Shown: positions 19,908 to 32,356, counted from the first letter of the stretch. The stretch: 64,000 bases of DNA from Mixophyes australis (GCA_036250195.1 JAVHZZ010000003.1:34502335-34566334), one strand, 5' to 3'. Numbers and translations are program-made. The notes: generated from the letters alone by a model not told the origin.

Positions 19908-20654
19908 TGTTAGGACTCTGCCTTTATCTTTCATGTGGCTGTAGTACCTCAATATCACCAGAGGTGCTGCTGTTTTTCCCTTAAACATTACACCTCGCCT
20001 GCAGGAGTTAATCTTCCCTGTTTAGTGCCTGCACCTGTTCCACTGCTTTATATACCTGCCTCAATCAGTGTTCCTGGCAGTTCATCGTTTGTTCCTGGCT
20101 GCTGCTGTTTGTCTGTTATCCTTGTGAATTACCTGCTCCTGTTTGTTACTTTGGTCTGACCTCTGCCTGTCATCTGACTATCCCTGATTGCTGCCTGGAT
20201 TGACCCTTGTGCCTGTGTTTTGACTCTTCCTTGTTATCTGTGATACCTGCCTCCTTCGTCCGGTGCCTCATGCTCCTGGCTATGTGGAATCCTGATTCCT
20301 GTCTCCTTCGTCTGGTGCCTCGTGCCTCCTGGCTTTCTGGAAGTCTGATACCTGTTCCCATCATCTGGTGCCTCGTGTTTCTTGGCAGATTAGGTAACGC
20401 TGTTTCTTTGTTCCGGCATTTGAACTGTACATTGTCATCTGAATCATTTCTTGGAGCCTGTTGCTTCTATGAACTAATCCTGACATTACTGCACCTGTTC
20501 ATATTTGTGTATCAGAGTATACCTGTTATTTCTGTTATTGAAACCTGCAAAGTGCATGAACCGAATCTCTGTATACAATAATCATCCTTAATAAAGAGAC
20601 TTGTTTTATCTATAGCTGTTGCCTCTCCCTGAGTTCATACTAGGAATCATAACA
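19908..20654 (+). mobile_element. Solo LTR with AAAGA target duplication, 747 bp
   Basis: AAAGA lies on both sides (19903-19907 and 20655-20659). The LTR runs TGTTAGGACTC...ATCATAACA, with TATATA near 20049 and AATAAA at 20590-20595, so it points rightwards. Three imperfect copies of a CCTCCTTCGTCYGGTGCCTC unit lie around 20247-20390. Only the LTR remains, so internal genes were lost by LTR-LTR recombination. Confidence 0.85.
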
Positions 20655-20659
20655 AAAGA

Positions 20660-21622
20660 GCGTGGACTTCATCCCCAGACACATCGGGAAAGACCACATG
20701 GTGGGTTGGCCAGAGAGGAAGGGTACAGCCAGAGGGGGCTGACGGGGAGGGGCCCGACAAGAAGAGATAGCTTGACTGATGGTGTCAATTTTGCAAGTGA
20801 AATGGATTGTGAGGGAGGAGTTAGAATTATGTGTATTCCATACTTACCAACTTTACAATCTTCGATTCCGGGAGCCTGCGGGGGAGGTGGGCGTGACTGG
20901 GCGTGATGGGGGACGGGGCTCTCAAATGCACTTTATTTCATAACAACTAGTGCTCATTGTTTATTAGGGCTTTTTATTGTATTTCTAACTTTTGAGCACG
21001 TCTGTAAAGATTTCTATTGGAATGCAGTGTGAATGAAGATTTTTCCAGGTTAATAAATTGGTAAAAGAGGGGTTTCATTGTATATTTATTTCAAGTAAAA
21101 TAAGTTTAGTCTTATATTTGTGTCTATTTTTTTTTCCTATAACAGCTACATGTTCCACAATATGTCCACTGGCAGCCATGGGCATGCTGGAGCTTGTAGT
21201 TCCACAAACTCCAGCATGTCCGAGCACCCAATGACTGAAGTAGGCATGATGGCACTGGTGGTTCTACAAGCTCAAGCATGTTCGAATGGTCGATGCCTGC
21301 AATAGGCTTGCTGGGACCTGTAGTTCCACAATAGATTGTCATAGGCTATTAACTGTTATTTGACAGCCACTACATCAGGGGTGCAAGGAACAGCCCTGGA
21401 GCACAGTGTTGTTCGGTCTAAGCAAGTATGGACACTCATTTTTGTGGGTATCCAAGAATTAATCATTAAAATGAAAAATGACAGTAGCAGCAATATTTTA
21501 AATGTTTATTGATTACACAGACATTGTCTAATCTGAATTCAGTACAGTGGGCTATTTGGCTGGACACTATTAACAACTGCGTCCTTATACTCAGGAATAC
21601 CAGGCTGTATCTCTCTTGACAG
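20660..21622. other. Mixed non-coding sequence
   Basis: At 20843-20920, CATACTTACCAACTTTACAA followed by GGCGTGACTGGGCGTG is a fragment of the CATACTTGC-ended hAT family. At 21165-21340 there are three imperfect copies of a GGCATGCTGGAGCTTGTAGTT unit that alternate with their inverse, similar to the interior of the MITE at 953. I see no gene. Confidence 0.45.
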
Positions 21623-21891
21623 CAGGGGCAGGCTGGGCTGGGGGCAGGGGGGCATCTGCACCCCAGGCCAATGCCATAGAGGGCTATCTTGGGCTGGGCC
21701 AATGGGCCACCAGCATTTTTTGTCCTTTAAAATAGGCTGCTGAGTTGAGTCTTGCACCCCGGGCTGAACTTTGGCAGCCCGGGGTGTTGTGTGTATGTTC
21801 CTTGCAGGATAACCCCACCCTTTCAGCACCTGTTATGGCCTATAAATTGATTTGAGCAGCTTCCACTTTTGTCTTTGGCAGCCCTCCCCTG
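21623..21891. mobile_element. hAT-type MITE with exact 8-bp duplication, 269 bp
   Basis: CTTGACAG flanks both ends (21615-21622 and 21892-21899). The termini are CAGGGGCAGGCTGGGC and GCAGCCCTCCCCTG. It is non-coding. A related copy lies at 49564-49698, and part of its interior (CCCCACCCTTTC...CCTATAAATTGAT) recurs at 36040-36090. Confidence 0.85.
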
Positions 21892-22105
21892 CTTGACAGG
21901 TCTCTGTATGTCAGCCAACCATTCTTTAATGTACACAGAGCAAATATCTGACCTAGAAGACTGTAAAGGCAACAGCACAAGCTACTCAGAGTGAGGCAAG
22001 ATAGAGAAATACAACCCTCCTAAATCTCTGTTTAAATATGTCAGGCATTCTTCAAATAGTATACTGGACATTTTTAATTAAGTATAAACACATGGTAATT
22101 TAGGC

Positions 22106-22737
22106 ATGCTGTTTAACTCAATAAGACACATACTTCTATACAATGTCCATTCCAAGATCATCTTCCGCTTTGACTTCTGCAACCTCCTCCTTGTGGGCAT
22201 TCCCCTCACCCATCTATCGCTGCTGCTGTCAATCTTAATTGCCACAGAAAGAGTGATCTTCCTCTCTCACCGCTTCATATCTGTGGCACCACTTTACTTA
22301 TCCCTACACTGGCTCCCTGTGTCATCCAAAATCCAATTACTCACCCTTACCTACAAAGCCCTCAACATCACCCCCCCCTTCATTCATACATCTCTAATCT
22401 CCTCTCAAAATACTCTTCCTCCCGCCCTCTTAGACCTACCTCTGACCTGCGCCTTGTCTTGTCTCTGGTAACCACCTCTCACTCCCGCCTACAAGACTTC
22501 TCCCGTGCTGCTCCCCACTTATGGAATTCCCTACCACGCAGAGTCAGCCTTTCCCACAGCCGTCAAATATTCATAGACTCTCTGGAAACCAATCTCTTTA
22601 TTAGAGCTTACCCTACTCCCACTATACTACACACACTAATGCACCCTCACAACTGTCCCAATGTCACACGGCGCTTATTCGGCTTTCATAAACAAAGACT
22701 AAGACACTCACCTGTGCCTCATTAGCAGCCTCAAACC
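22106..22737 (+). pseudogene. L2-like LINE reverse transcriptase C-terminal end
   Basis: The plus strand encodes a recognisable L2/CR1 ORF2 end: FDFCNLLLVGIPLTHL (R-x-D-Y-C-N-S-L-L-x-G-L-P), SLHWLPVSSKIQLLTLTYKA (HWLPV...KI-F), and, after a frame change near 22460, RLQDFSRAAPHLWNSLPRRV. The catalytic blocks are absent (5'-truncated) and a frame break separates the two parts. The 3' untranslated region continues at 23550 after an LTR-like insertion. Confidence 0.8.
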
Positions 22738-23549
22738 CTTAGTCTGATCTGCACATGTGCAGACTGAGCACCTGTCTGTTTCTGGCAAGATTCCTATTGG
22801 TCTCAGGTTCTGGCTCTAAACTTGAAAAGGCACCTCCTCCCATTCTTCTGGGCCTGTTCATCAAGTTACCTGGCTGTTTAGGTTCCTACCTATTCTGTGT
22901 ACTGCTCACCTGGATCGTCAGTACCTCTGCTGTGTTGCTGTTCAAAGGCTATACTGCTCCCCTGGATCGTCAGTACCTCTGCTGTGTTGCTGTTCAAAGG
23001 CTATACTGCTCAGACTGCACTTACCTCTGCTGTGTGCTGTTCAAAGGCTATACTGCTCAAACTACATCTCCATGGACTGCACCAGGCAAGATCATCTACT
23101 CCACATTTGTCTCGGTGGCTCAGTGGTTATTACAGGTGGTATCATCTGAGCTGCTTGCTCTTACCCACTCCACTTTGTTGCTGGACTGTTACTTGTACCT
23201 CCTGTATCGTGCTGCCTCATTGTGGTCTCATATACCTGCTGCATTACCATCTCCACTTTGTTGCTGGACTGTCCCTGCTATCGCTATATTGGAATACACT
23301 GATTATACTGCTATATTGTATGCACTCATACTGCATTGCTGGTTGTACTGCTCACCCTGTTCCTATGTTCCTTGTGCTTAATTACCAAGACTTTCTGTGT
23401 TCATTCAAGCATTATTAAATCGCTAATTGTACCTTATCCTGCATCTGTTGTCTATTCGCTGTCTGGGTATAGAACTGACATTACCAGTGTGCCTACTTCA
23501 CACCAGTTACTATCACTCCCCCAAGAGTCCAGAATACCAAACTGTGACA
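22738..23549 (+). mobile_element. Probable LTR inserted in the LINE 3' region
   Basis: It breaks the LINE tail and ends in CTGTGACA, like other LTRs in this window. It contains about three tandem copies of a CTGTGTTGCTGTTCAAAGGC unit, a feature shared by the other LTRs here. The left boundary is uncertain, and I found no clean 5-bp duplication. Confidence 0.45.
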
Positions 23550-23770
23550 CCCAATCTCCACTCTAAGTCACACTCGCTCCTCTTGTTTCAGCTGTGCCCT
23601 CCTCCACTTAGAATGTAAGCTCTCTAATGAGCAGGGTCCTCCATACCCTTTGTTTTCATGTCTGAATTTATATTGTCTACCTTGTATGTCCCTGTTTTAC
23701 CCAGTGGTAATACCATACCGCCACTTCTACTACTGTCTTCATTGTATAACTATATAAAATTCTATTCACT
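23550..23770 (+). repeat. L2-like LINE 3' tail
   Basis: The segment carries the TTAGAATGTAAGCTCTCTAA motif, then a pyrimidine-rich tail and TATATAAAATTC, and resumes the LINE interrupted at 22737. Confidence 0.6.
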
Positions 23771-24591
23771 TACATTTTCCATATATCTTTTCAAAACTAC
23801 AATTCAGAAAGATTACTATAGTTAACTGATCTATCAGAATTCCAGCTGCAATATACAGGTGAAAGAAAAACACAAGCATTGGGCCAAACTGGGGAAATAA
23901 ATTAACATAAATAAATAACTTATCCACTAGGTGGAGCACTTGATTGCATTAATAAATCAGTCCATAACCTATAGGTTTCAACTTTCCTAATAATGAAAAA
24001 GAAACTTACTCAACTGATTTTAAGATGATTTCAAAGATAAAGCATTTCACTTATTCCCAGTGAATTAATTGTCAAGTTGATTAATGTTAAGTGCCATGAA
24101 TCAAGCTATATACAGTGTATTCCTGTGTCACTTATATAGAAGTGCCAAGGTAGACAAGTAGGTTATGAGGAAGATGTTTTTGTAAAGTGTGTAACTTCAT
24201 TGATTTGGAGGGGATTGTTTAATAAAGAGGACGTCTGGTCTGCCTACATCACAGAACACTATCCCCATTGGCTAAATGTACAAGACAATGTTAGTCTCCC
24301 ACCACACTAATCATAAGGTTTGGTATATATGCTTGTACAATATATCATTCTGTTATTAGACAATGTAAGGAAATTCGACAACTTAGCTTTATTTTAAAAA
24401 TACATAGGTGGTATATTCTTTAAATGATTGATTCACTGCACTGATTGGTTAAATCAAATATTTGCTGGGCTTTAATATACAGCTAGTTTATTTGCTTACT
24501 TCCCTATAAAAATTTCTAGCTCAGCAAAAAGGTGCCTGCGTGTTCAGGTTAGTGATCAGGAAGTGCGCTGTGAGTTCATTTGCAGATCTGT
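23771..24591. other. AT-rich sequence, nothing recognised
   Basis: I see no long frame, tandem repeat or recognisable element. The stretch ends with AGATCTGT, the left target duplication of the next element. Confidence 0.4.
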
Positions 24592-26606
24592 CAGAGCTGG
24601 ATTAAGGTTCTGGGGGGCCCAGGGCACTTAAGACAGGGGGGCCCCATATTGTCGAATATGGTATTCATTTTAAACAAATAAACAGGCAATGCTGTGTGCA
24701 CTACTGTTAGGTGCATGCAGCTCTGCCTTCACAAGCATAACAGTGTGAAGTAGGACATACCTCCCAACTGTCCTTGTAGTCAGACCAAATCCTGACTAAG
24801 TGAGACAGTCACCCAAAATCTGGAGAGTCCCACCATATTGAGAACAGTTGGAAGATGGTCCTGCTCTCTCCTACCTGCTGTTGTCACTTTCACCACCTGT
24901 GACTGCTGGTGTCTTAAGCTCAGTTGCTGCTTGTGTAGATTCTGGGATGTCGGGGCCCTATTTTGAAACAAAAACCGGTACATAAAGTTTAGGAGTCCCC
25001 AAACAGTCCTGTTAATAAATCAATAGCACCCCCTTTAATAATTATGCCTCCCTCCCTGCAACCAGCCCCAAATTTGGAATTAAATTAATACTATTCACTT
25101 TTAATAATAGAACTATTTTCCCCAAGCAGCCCCGACATTAAATTAATAGCGTACACATTTAATAAACTTATTTCCCTCCCCACCAAACAGCCTGGTATAA
25201 ATGAATAGCATTTACATGTAATAAATAAACCTATTTCTCAAAACCATTGCCAACATTTTATAATTCATATTCACATTTAATAAATAGCACTCCTTCTCCC
25301 CAAACTCAAGCACACATTAAATACCTCACAATCACTCCACAAATAATTAACAAAATAACCTTACTATATGTAAGTATATATTGGTTATCCCTAACAGCCT
25401 AGTCCAGCTAAGCACTAGCAGGCCTGAATTTGTGGCAAGGCAACAGAGCTAGCATGGAGGCATATTACATTTTGTACATTATACGTTTCCATATAAAGTA
25501 AGTGTATGTCCAGCTGAGGAGAGCTAACAGAATGAGTGGCCTTAATTTTGTCATTTTTCCAATAATGCCCACTTTTAGAAATGCTACTTCCCTGGGTCAT
25601 GGAGAGAGGGTCCACAATAAGTAGAAAATCTAGGTCTGAGCACATTGTACTTCTCTGTTCTCCATTTATATCCCAACATCCCACTCCTCAATCCTCTTCT
25701 TCATCTTAATCCTCTATCTTCCCTCTCACTCCTCATTCCCCACCTACTTAGCATCTTCAACCCCCTTCTCATCAGCATTGGTTTCCCTTCCTGGGTTGTC
25801 ACTCTGCAACCCCCTCTATGTGTATAATTACCCCCTCCTTGTCCATAAATCCCCCACTCCTTGTTCATAAATCCCCCCTCCTTGTCCATAAATCCCCCCC
25901 CCCTACTTGTTCATAAATCCCCCCCCTCCTTGTCCATAAATCCCCCCCCCTCCTTGTCCATAAATCCCCCCCCCCTCCTTGTCCATAAATCCCCCCCCTC
26001 CTTGTCCATAAATCCCCCCCCCTCCTTGTCCATAAATCCCCCCCCCTCCTTGTCCATAAATCCCCCCCCCTCCTTGTCCATAAATCCCCCCCCCCTCCTT
26101 GTCCATAAATCCCCCCCCCCCCTCCTTGTCCATAAATCCCCCCCCCCCCTCCTTGTCCATAAATCCCCCCCCCCCCCTCCTTGTCCATAAATCACCCCCT
26201 CCATGTCCACAATTATCCACTTCATTTTCATAATCACCTCCTCCTCTGGCTGAAACACAGACAGACACAGTCACACACACACAGACACAGTGACACACAG
26301 ACACACACAGTCACACACATAGACAGAAGCAGGGCAGCTCTTCTCTGCTCCTCCTCACACTATCATCTACACGGCAGCTAAGGAAGCCCAGAAGACTCAA
26401 AAAAAAAAAAAAAAAAGCAAAAGCATGCTTGTGCTTATAGTGCCGACAGAGCACTTAAAAAAGGAACCCTGTGCTGCCCCCTGTAAACTGACATTTGGGG
26501 GCAGCAAAAAGAGGCACAGCTGGTCTGGGGGGCCCCCTGAGAGATGGGGGCCCAGGGCACGTGCACCCTGTGCCCCCCCCCCCCCCCCCCCCTTAATCCA
26601 GCCCTG
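24592..26606. mobile_element. Non-autonomous hAT element, 2015 bp
   Basis: AGATCTGT flanks both ends exactly (24584-24591 and 26607-26614). The terminal repeats are CAGAGCTGGATTAAGG and CCTTAATCCAGCCCTG, followed by GGGGGCCCAGGGCAC copies at both ends. It has no transposase gene. Part of its left half (24670-25340) matches 30830-31400. The right half carries a C-rich minisatellite (25815-26190) and CA microsatellites. A hAT transposase of another copy must have moved it. Confidence 0.9.
25815..26195 (+). repeat. C-run minisatellite, about 15 copies of 23-28 bp
   Basis: The unit is CCTCCTTGTCCATAAAT followed by a run of 6-12 cytosines whose length varies from copy to copy. All frames stay open on the minus strand because units lack stops (for example the repeated YGQGGGG reading). 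This is a by-product of composition, not a gene. Confidence 0.92.
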
Positions 26607-26698
26607 AGATCTGTCTGTTAATTACATATGGAGTTGTAAAATCAACTTCTCTGTCCATTACAACAAGCATGGTTGCTGTTTTCTTACAATAACATAAG

Positions 26699-28170
26699 TA
26701 GAGATGGGCGGGCTCGGTTTCCCAAAAACCGAGCCCACCCGTACTTAGAGGATCCGAGTATCGAGCCGAGCCAGCTCGGTACTTTCGCGCTTTTTCGGAT
26801 TCCAAAATGAGGCAAAACGTCATTGTGACGTCGTCGAATCTCGCGAGTTTTGGAATCAATGAATATCGCCCTCCACGGCGATCTAGCGCCATTTGAGAGA
26901 GGGATACAGAAGAGGTAGAATAGAGTGTAGAGCAGTCGGGCAGGCAAACGTACAGAAGTGAAAGAGGAGGGTGGTAGCAGTGTTTGACAAAGCTCCATTG
27001 CTAATTGTCATTGGTGAAATCCAAATATACAAGTCCTTGCAGGCTTTTTTTCAGAATTTGCACCAAAAAGTGTAGTTTTTTATATACACACACCAAAGGT
27101 AAGAGCTCCATTGCTGAATTTGTCATTGCTGAAATACAAATATAATATACTCGTCCTTGTGGGCAGCACAGTGGCCTAGTGGTTAGCACTTCTACCTCAC
27201 AGCGCTGAGGTCATGACTTCAATTCCCGACAATGGCCTTATCTGTGTGGAGTTTGTATGTTCTCCCCGTGTTTGCATGGGTTTCCTCCGGGTGCTCCAGT
27301 TTCCTCCCACACTCCAAAAACATGCTGGTAGGTTAATTGGCTGCTATTAAAATTAATTGGCTGCTATCAAAATTGACCCTAGTCTCTGTCTGTCTGTCCC
27401 CCTCTCTGTCTGTCTGTGTGAGTGTGTATCTATATTAGGGAATTTAGACTGTAAGCTCCAATGGGGCAGGGACTGATGTGAATGAGTTCTCTGTACAGCG
27501 CTGCGGAATTAGTGGCGCTATATAAATAAATGATGATGATGATGAAGATAATGCAGGCTTTTTTTCTGAATTTGCACCAAAAAGTGTAGGGGGTTATATA
27601 CACCCAAAGACAAGAGCTTGTCATTGCTGAAATACAAATATACAAGTTCTTGCAGGCTTTTTTTCTGATTTTGCAGGCAAATTCAGAAGTGTTATATAGG
27701 TAACAGACAAAGAGGAGTGCTCCATTGCTAAGAGTCATTGCTGAAATAGAAATTATAGGGCTGGCTGGCTGGCTTGGCCTAAATCTGCAGTTACATTTCA
27801 CTGTGCCATAACTCACTGAGAAACAGGAGAGGTGGCAGGGTTCTGTGCTGAAACAGAAATTGTAATAATAGGGCTTTCAGTGTTCTTCAAAGTCTCCAGT
27901 GAACTTGTATTGTGCCATAGCTCATTCAGAAACAGGAAGGGTGACATTGTTGTTGTCACTCTCCAGTCTCAATCATGGTGATACTAATCCCTCTACCTCA
28001 TGTGCTAAAGCCTATGTTCAAGTGCATAGTGGTTTTAAGTCAGGAAAACAAAAATGTAAATAAAAAGCTTGTACCTTTTAAAGAATAAAAAAGCTCTCTA
28101 AAAAAAGCTGAAAGTTTACTGTAGAAAAACATAACATTTCCAAGATGCCATTCTACCCAAAATATTAGCA
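26699..28170 (+). pseudogene. 5' half of a decayed hAT relative, split by a SINE
   Basis: TAGAGATGGGCGGGCTCGG, a hairpin CTCGGTTT...AAACCGAG and GCGCCATTTGAGAGAGGG repeat the layout of the intact hAT's left end. A leader with TACAAGTCCTTGCAGGC-type repeats follows. From about 27970 the plus strand reads a decayed transposase N-terminus: NPSTSCAKAYVQVHSGFKSG aligns with the PSTSSSKPDAQSRSTGHVKS region, and SKMPFYPK with ANMPFTTR, but with in-frame stops between. The sequence then switches to the inverted half at 28217. No matching right end or target duplication was found. Confidence 0.75.
27161..27544 (+). mobile_element. tRNA-derived SINE with L2-like tail, full length
   Basis: The head GGGCAGCACAGTGGCCTAGT, with RGTGGTTAGCAC and a GGTCATGACTTCAATTCC B-box-like segment, is tRNA-derived. 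The body is followed by a TCTG microsatellite, GTAAGCTCCAATGGGGCAGG and the GCGCTATATAAATAAATGATG tail ending in ATG repeats. It sits inside the hAT leader, between AGTCCTTG and GCAGGCTTTT. The L2-like tail implies use of L2/CR1-type machinery. Confidence 0.9.
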
Positions 28171-28216
28171 GGCATACCAGCATCAGGTAGCTCCCTTCTC
28201 TTAGCTAGATTTCAGC

Positions 28217-30000
28217 ACCTGCAATCTACACAGTCATCATATTCACCCTCATTATGTACATCTTCCTCAAACAATACAAATTCATCCCCGCTGAATCCAC
28301 CATCACAGAAGTCTGCGTACTTTGATGTAATTGCTGATAATGGCCTTCCTCATGGAATTTTAGTTCATTTTATGGCAGAGCTGTCACGATTTTTGGGCAA
28401 TTCTTTTAGAGCAGAGCAAATGTCAAAATGTTGTGCTGACTCATATGCATCTCCACTGGGTGTCTTGGGAAAGCTAAGTTTTTTCCGAGAAGCAGTTGCC
28501 AGAGAAACTGAAGGAGGAGATGCCATTACAAGATGTTGATAGCTCTTGGATCCTGGCGAAGCGAATTAAGTCCTAGATCTACAATTACAATATAGTTACC
28601 GGATTTGCTTATTTTTATTTCATCCTTCACTTTCTCTAGCTGCTTCTCAAAAAGTATAATTAAGGCAATCACTTGACTCAAGCTAACCATGTCTGCACTC
28701 TCTTCATAGGTGACTACTTCGCTGGACTTAAGTACATTCCCCTCAAATTCTAGTCTTCTTGCAGCTGCTGCATTCTCCGACATGCTGTTGCAGAATCCTG
28801 AAAATGACCCTAGATTTTTTGGGACACAGACAGCATCTCCTGCATGTCATTGTCATTTTTTAAAAGTTCTGTAACACCAAGTTGATTGTGTGAGCAAAAC
28901 AGGAAATGTTATGGAATTCCCCCTGCTGTAATGCTCTAACAATATTGGTGGCGTTATCAGAAATCACATATCCTCAGGAGAGTCCAAGCAGGATTAGCCA
29001 TGTTGCAATGACATCCCTTACTTTTTGTAACAGATTGTCAGCTATATGCCTCTTAGTGAAGCCACTGATACACTGAGTAGCCTACTTCTGACAAATGTGA
29101 CGTACTTAGTTACATGCTGTTGCTGTTCCTGCTGGTGAAGGCGAATCACCAACCCAGTGGGCTGTCACAGTCATATGATCTTTAGTTTGCCCAGTTCCGC
29201 TTGTCCCCATATCTGTGATTTAGTGTACAGTGGGTAGAATGCCATTTTGTAGCCCAATAATTACATTTGTACGAACTTTCTCGTAGAGGTGAGGAATAGC
29301 TTTTCTAGTAAAATGATGTCGTGATGGAATTGGTAACGGGGACAGAAGACCTCAAGTAACTGTCTAAACCCAGCTGCATTAATAGTGGACATTGGACGCA
29401 GATCTAATACTAGCATAGTCCCCATGGCGTCTGTGATCCGCTTTGCTACTGGGTGACAGCTTTCATACTTTCTTCCTCTAGCAAAGGATTGTTTAACAGT
29501 CAATTGTTGTAAACTACTAGTAGTATTTTTCTGGGTTGAAGATTAACCCCCAGCAGCAGCGGGACTAACTCTCAATAATTCTTTAGAGTAATCATGGCTA
29601 GTTGAGGAGTCATCTAGCCTTAGCAACTTGGATGCAGAACGAACTCCCATCACTTGTGAGGATATTGATGGTGAAGGTGTTGGGGTGTAGATTGCAGGTG
29701 CTGGGATGTAGATGAGAGAAGGGAGGCAGATGATGCTGGACTGCTTGTTGCTATTTTTTTAACATAAGTTTCTGATTTTCCCAACAGCTTTCCAAGAACT
29801 CGCTTCAAATACCGTAACATGGATGAGGATCCTAGATGGTTAAGGTCCCTACCTCTACTGAGTGTGGCTTTAAAAATGCTACAAATGGCTAGACAACTGT
29901 TGTCAGGATTTGTGTAAAAATAATTGCACACATAAGAGGTGGATTTTTGTTCTTATGCCCAGGCATGACAATGGCCTTCTTCTTATCACTAGCAAGAACT
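28217..30000 (-). pseudogene. Decayed hAT transposase with BED finger, inverted
   Basis: Reading right to left, the minus strand gives KKAIVMPGHKNK, then YFYTNPDNSCLAICSIFKA with SRGRDLNHLGSSS (the BED finger), then VKQSFARGRKYESCHPVAKR (29500), PRYQFHHDI, SLSQVIALIILFEKQLEKV (28660), and an FSGDEFVLFEEDVHNEGEYD-like acidic end with a stop near 28217. Each block aligns in order with the intact transposase at 12868-15879. Stops and frameshifts separate the blocks, and the second catalytic region is unreadable. The orientation is opposite to the 5' half at 26699-28170, so an inversion or two abutting copies must be assumed. Confidence 0.85.
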
Positions 30001-30029
30001 GCTGCAATCTTTGTTTGAAAGTATATGAA

Positions 30030-30290
30030 AATAATATTGTGTCCCTGGGAGGCTCCCGAATTTCTGGGAGTTGTTTCCGACTCTTGGAAGAGTAGGCAAA
30101 CTTACTGAATCCTTGTGTCGGGGCAACATGGTGACCTGTCACGTCACCATAGCCCCACCCCTACTATAAAATGCCAAAAATCACAACATTGAATCGAGGG
30201 GGAGGGGCTTAAAGGCGCGATCACATCATTAAGCCCCGCCCCCTCCATTCAATGCCGTAAATTTTCATGTTAGGAAACATTTCTGCTGAG
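30030..30290. repeat. Fragment resembling the CATACTTGC-ended hAT family
   Basis: CTGGGAGGCTCCCGAATTTC, GTCACGTCACCATAGCCCC and GGGGCTTAAAGGCGCGATCAC have the composition and order of 51840-52000. Edges were not found. The rest, to 30708, is AT-rich with nothing recognised. Confidence 0.4.
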
Positions 30291-30708
30291 GAAAGCTATA
30301 GATACTTTTAAATTGAATCCTGTAAACACATTATTCTGTCTTGAAATGCTTTTTTAAATGTTTTTTTTCCCCGCTCAGATATCTTTTGCTGTGTCAAAAC
30401 AGCATACCGGAATTTCTATCAGTAAAAAATTTTTTAAAATATTTTCTCTGATTATAATAGCCATGTAAACCTTATGCATGTATTCTTTTGCAAAACTATC
30501 ATGTGTATTTTTGTGATGGCACACCTACTTATTTTGTTTGTAATGTTACAGCTAATAGTATGCTAATGTTTCCATTTTTGTAATAAGGTCATTATTATTT
30601 ATTAGTACTCTTATAAATATTTGTTTTTCTACTTTTTCTGAAATACAGCAAAATGGGCAGAGCTCGCGTTGTATTTTGTACTGATATCACGAAGTTGTAA
30701 CCTCTCAG

Positions 30709-31400
30709 GGGCAAATGCAGGTTTTCTGGAGCATGGCTTTCATGCCAGGCCACGAGACCAGCATGCAAGGGGCCTGGTTATAATTTGAGAAAGTGCTGCT
30801 CTCAAACTCTCAACTATCGCCTTCAAATATACGGGCAATACTTTGTGCACTACTGTTACGTGCACGCAGTTCTCCCTTCCCAAACAGTGCAGTGTAAAGC
30901 CTCATTAGAATCAGGAGAGTTGGCAGACTGCCCTTCTCGCTCCTACCTGTTAATGAGGCTTTCTCTACCTGTTGCTGTTGGTGTCTTAAGCTCAGTTGCT
31001 GCTTGTCTGGATCCTGAAATGTTGGGGCCCTGTTTAGGAAAAAGGAGATGAACATGAAATATGGAAAGTCGAGCAACGAGTGAACACTCTAGGCCTCCCT
31101 ACACCCAACGTGCCCCAACATTAAATCAGTAACACCCACGTCTAATTAGGCTTGCCTACCTGCAACCAGTGCCGAAATTAAAGTAATAGCGTTCACATTT
31201 AATAAATAGATGTATTTCCCACAATTAGCCCCAACATTAAATTAATGGCATTCAGAAATAATCAATAGAATTATTTCCACCAACATGCCCTCATCATTAC
31301 ATTAATACCCAGCCTTCTCTCCCATTACATTAAGAGCACGACCTCCCCCCAACACTTACCTTCTTCCCCATGTGTCATCTTTAACTGTGTAAATGTTTAG
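30709..31400 (+). mobile_element. Non-autonomous hAT-like 5' portion
   Basis: It begins CAGGGGCAAATGCAGG, matching the inverted CCTACGTTTGCCCCTG at 36961-36976. The interior from 30830 matches 24670-25340 (GTGCACTACTGTTA, GTCTTAAGCTCAGTTGCTGC and repeated CAACATTAAATTAATRGC units). No right end was recognised. Confidence 0.6.
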
Positions 31401-32356
31401 GTGTGTGTGTTTTTGTTAAATACTTGAGATGTAGATAATTAGACAAGTGGCAGATACATAGCTTAATAGATGCAACAACAGGCAAACAATGTTTATAGCT
31501 CGTTTGATGTATTTGTAGCGTTGTGTTACAGATGGTAAAGGAACAGTAAAAGCTTACCATGTTTTTACACCCTATCTCATTCCCTCTGTGTCCTGTTCAG
31601 TGCTGCAGTTGGTTCAGGTCTTTTCATTCATTTTCCTGTGTGAATTACGACTCCGTTGTCCTCAGTGCTATTGGACCAGGCGAGTGTAAAGGGAAAGCAT
31701 TTACCATTACTGTACCATCTGTATCTGAATCTGCCTGCAACATCATTTTAACTGCCACAAAGCTACAAACACATCAAACAAGCTATAAGCATTGTTTGCC
31801 TATTGTTGTATCTGTTAAGCATTTATTGATCACTTGTCTTATTCTTTACATACAGCTCACGTGTCTAACACACACACACACACATCTAAACATTTACCCT
31901 CCTACAGATCACACAACTTATAGTTAAACCACCTATTATTGTGCTCCATCTTTATTGTGTGCTGTATCCTAGGAGATAATTGAAGCTACATAAAGGTTTT
32001 TACAGTGGGAGTGCATACTGCATAACTCTTTTTACTTCTTCCATCTGGTGCTCTGCATTGGAGAGGCATATCCCCGTAGTTTACTGCACACATGGCACCT
32101 ACACGCATGTCATGTAGTGGGCGCCCCACGTGTGTCAGAATTCCGAATCAGAGGTTAGCAGAGGAAAAAGGGGCTAGCACAATGGATGGTAGGAAGGGAT
32201 CTGATGCAGTGGTTGGCTCCAAGGAGGGACCAGCCTGTTAATTAGTCTCGACCAGAGGGGCGGTTTCCAGCCAACTGGAACTCCCCTCCAAGTGCGTGCC
32301 TCCATACAGCGAGATCACCGTTGGCTCAAGTAGTGTGTCTACAGGTCACATGTAAG
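31401..32356. other. No feature recognised
   Basis: I see no convincing gene. A short CA microsatellite lies at 31868-31890. The part from about 32100 to 32356 may belong to the unidentified coding remnant that continues at 34020 beyond the solo LTR. Confidence 0.35.

Noticed and set aside
22755..23418. Cysteine- and leucine-rich frames of about 170-208 codons
   Set aside because: They cover the tandem repeats of the LTR-like insert in the LINE tail and match no protein domain.
25865..26304. Glycine-rich minus-strand frames over the C-run minisatellite
   Set aside because: The YGQGGGG-type reading follows from C-run composition, and several registers are open at once.
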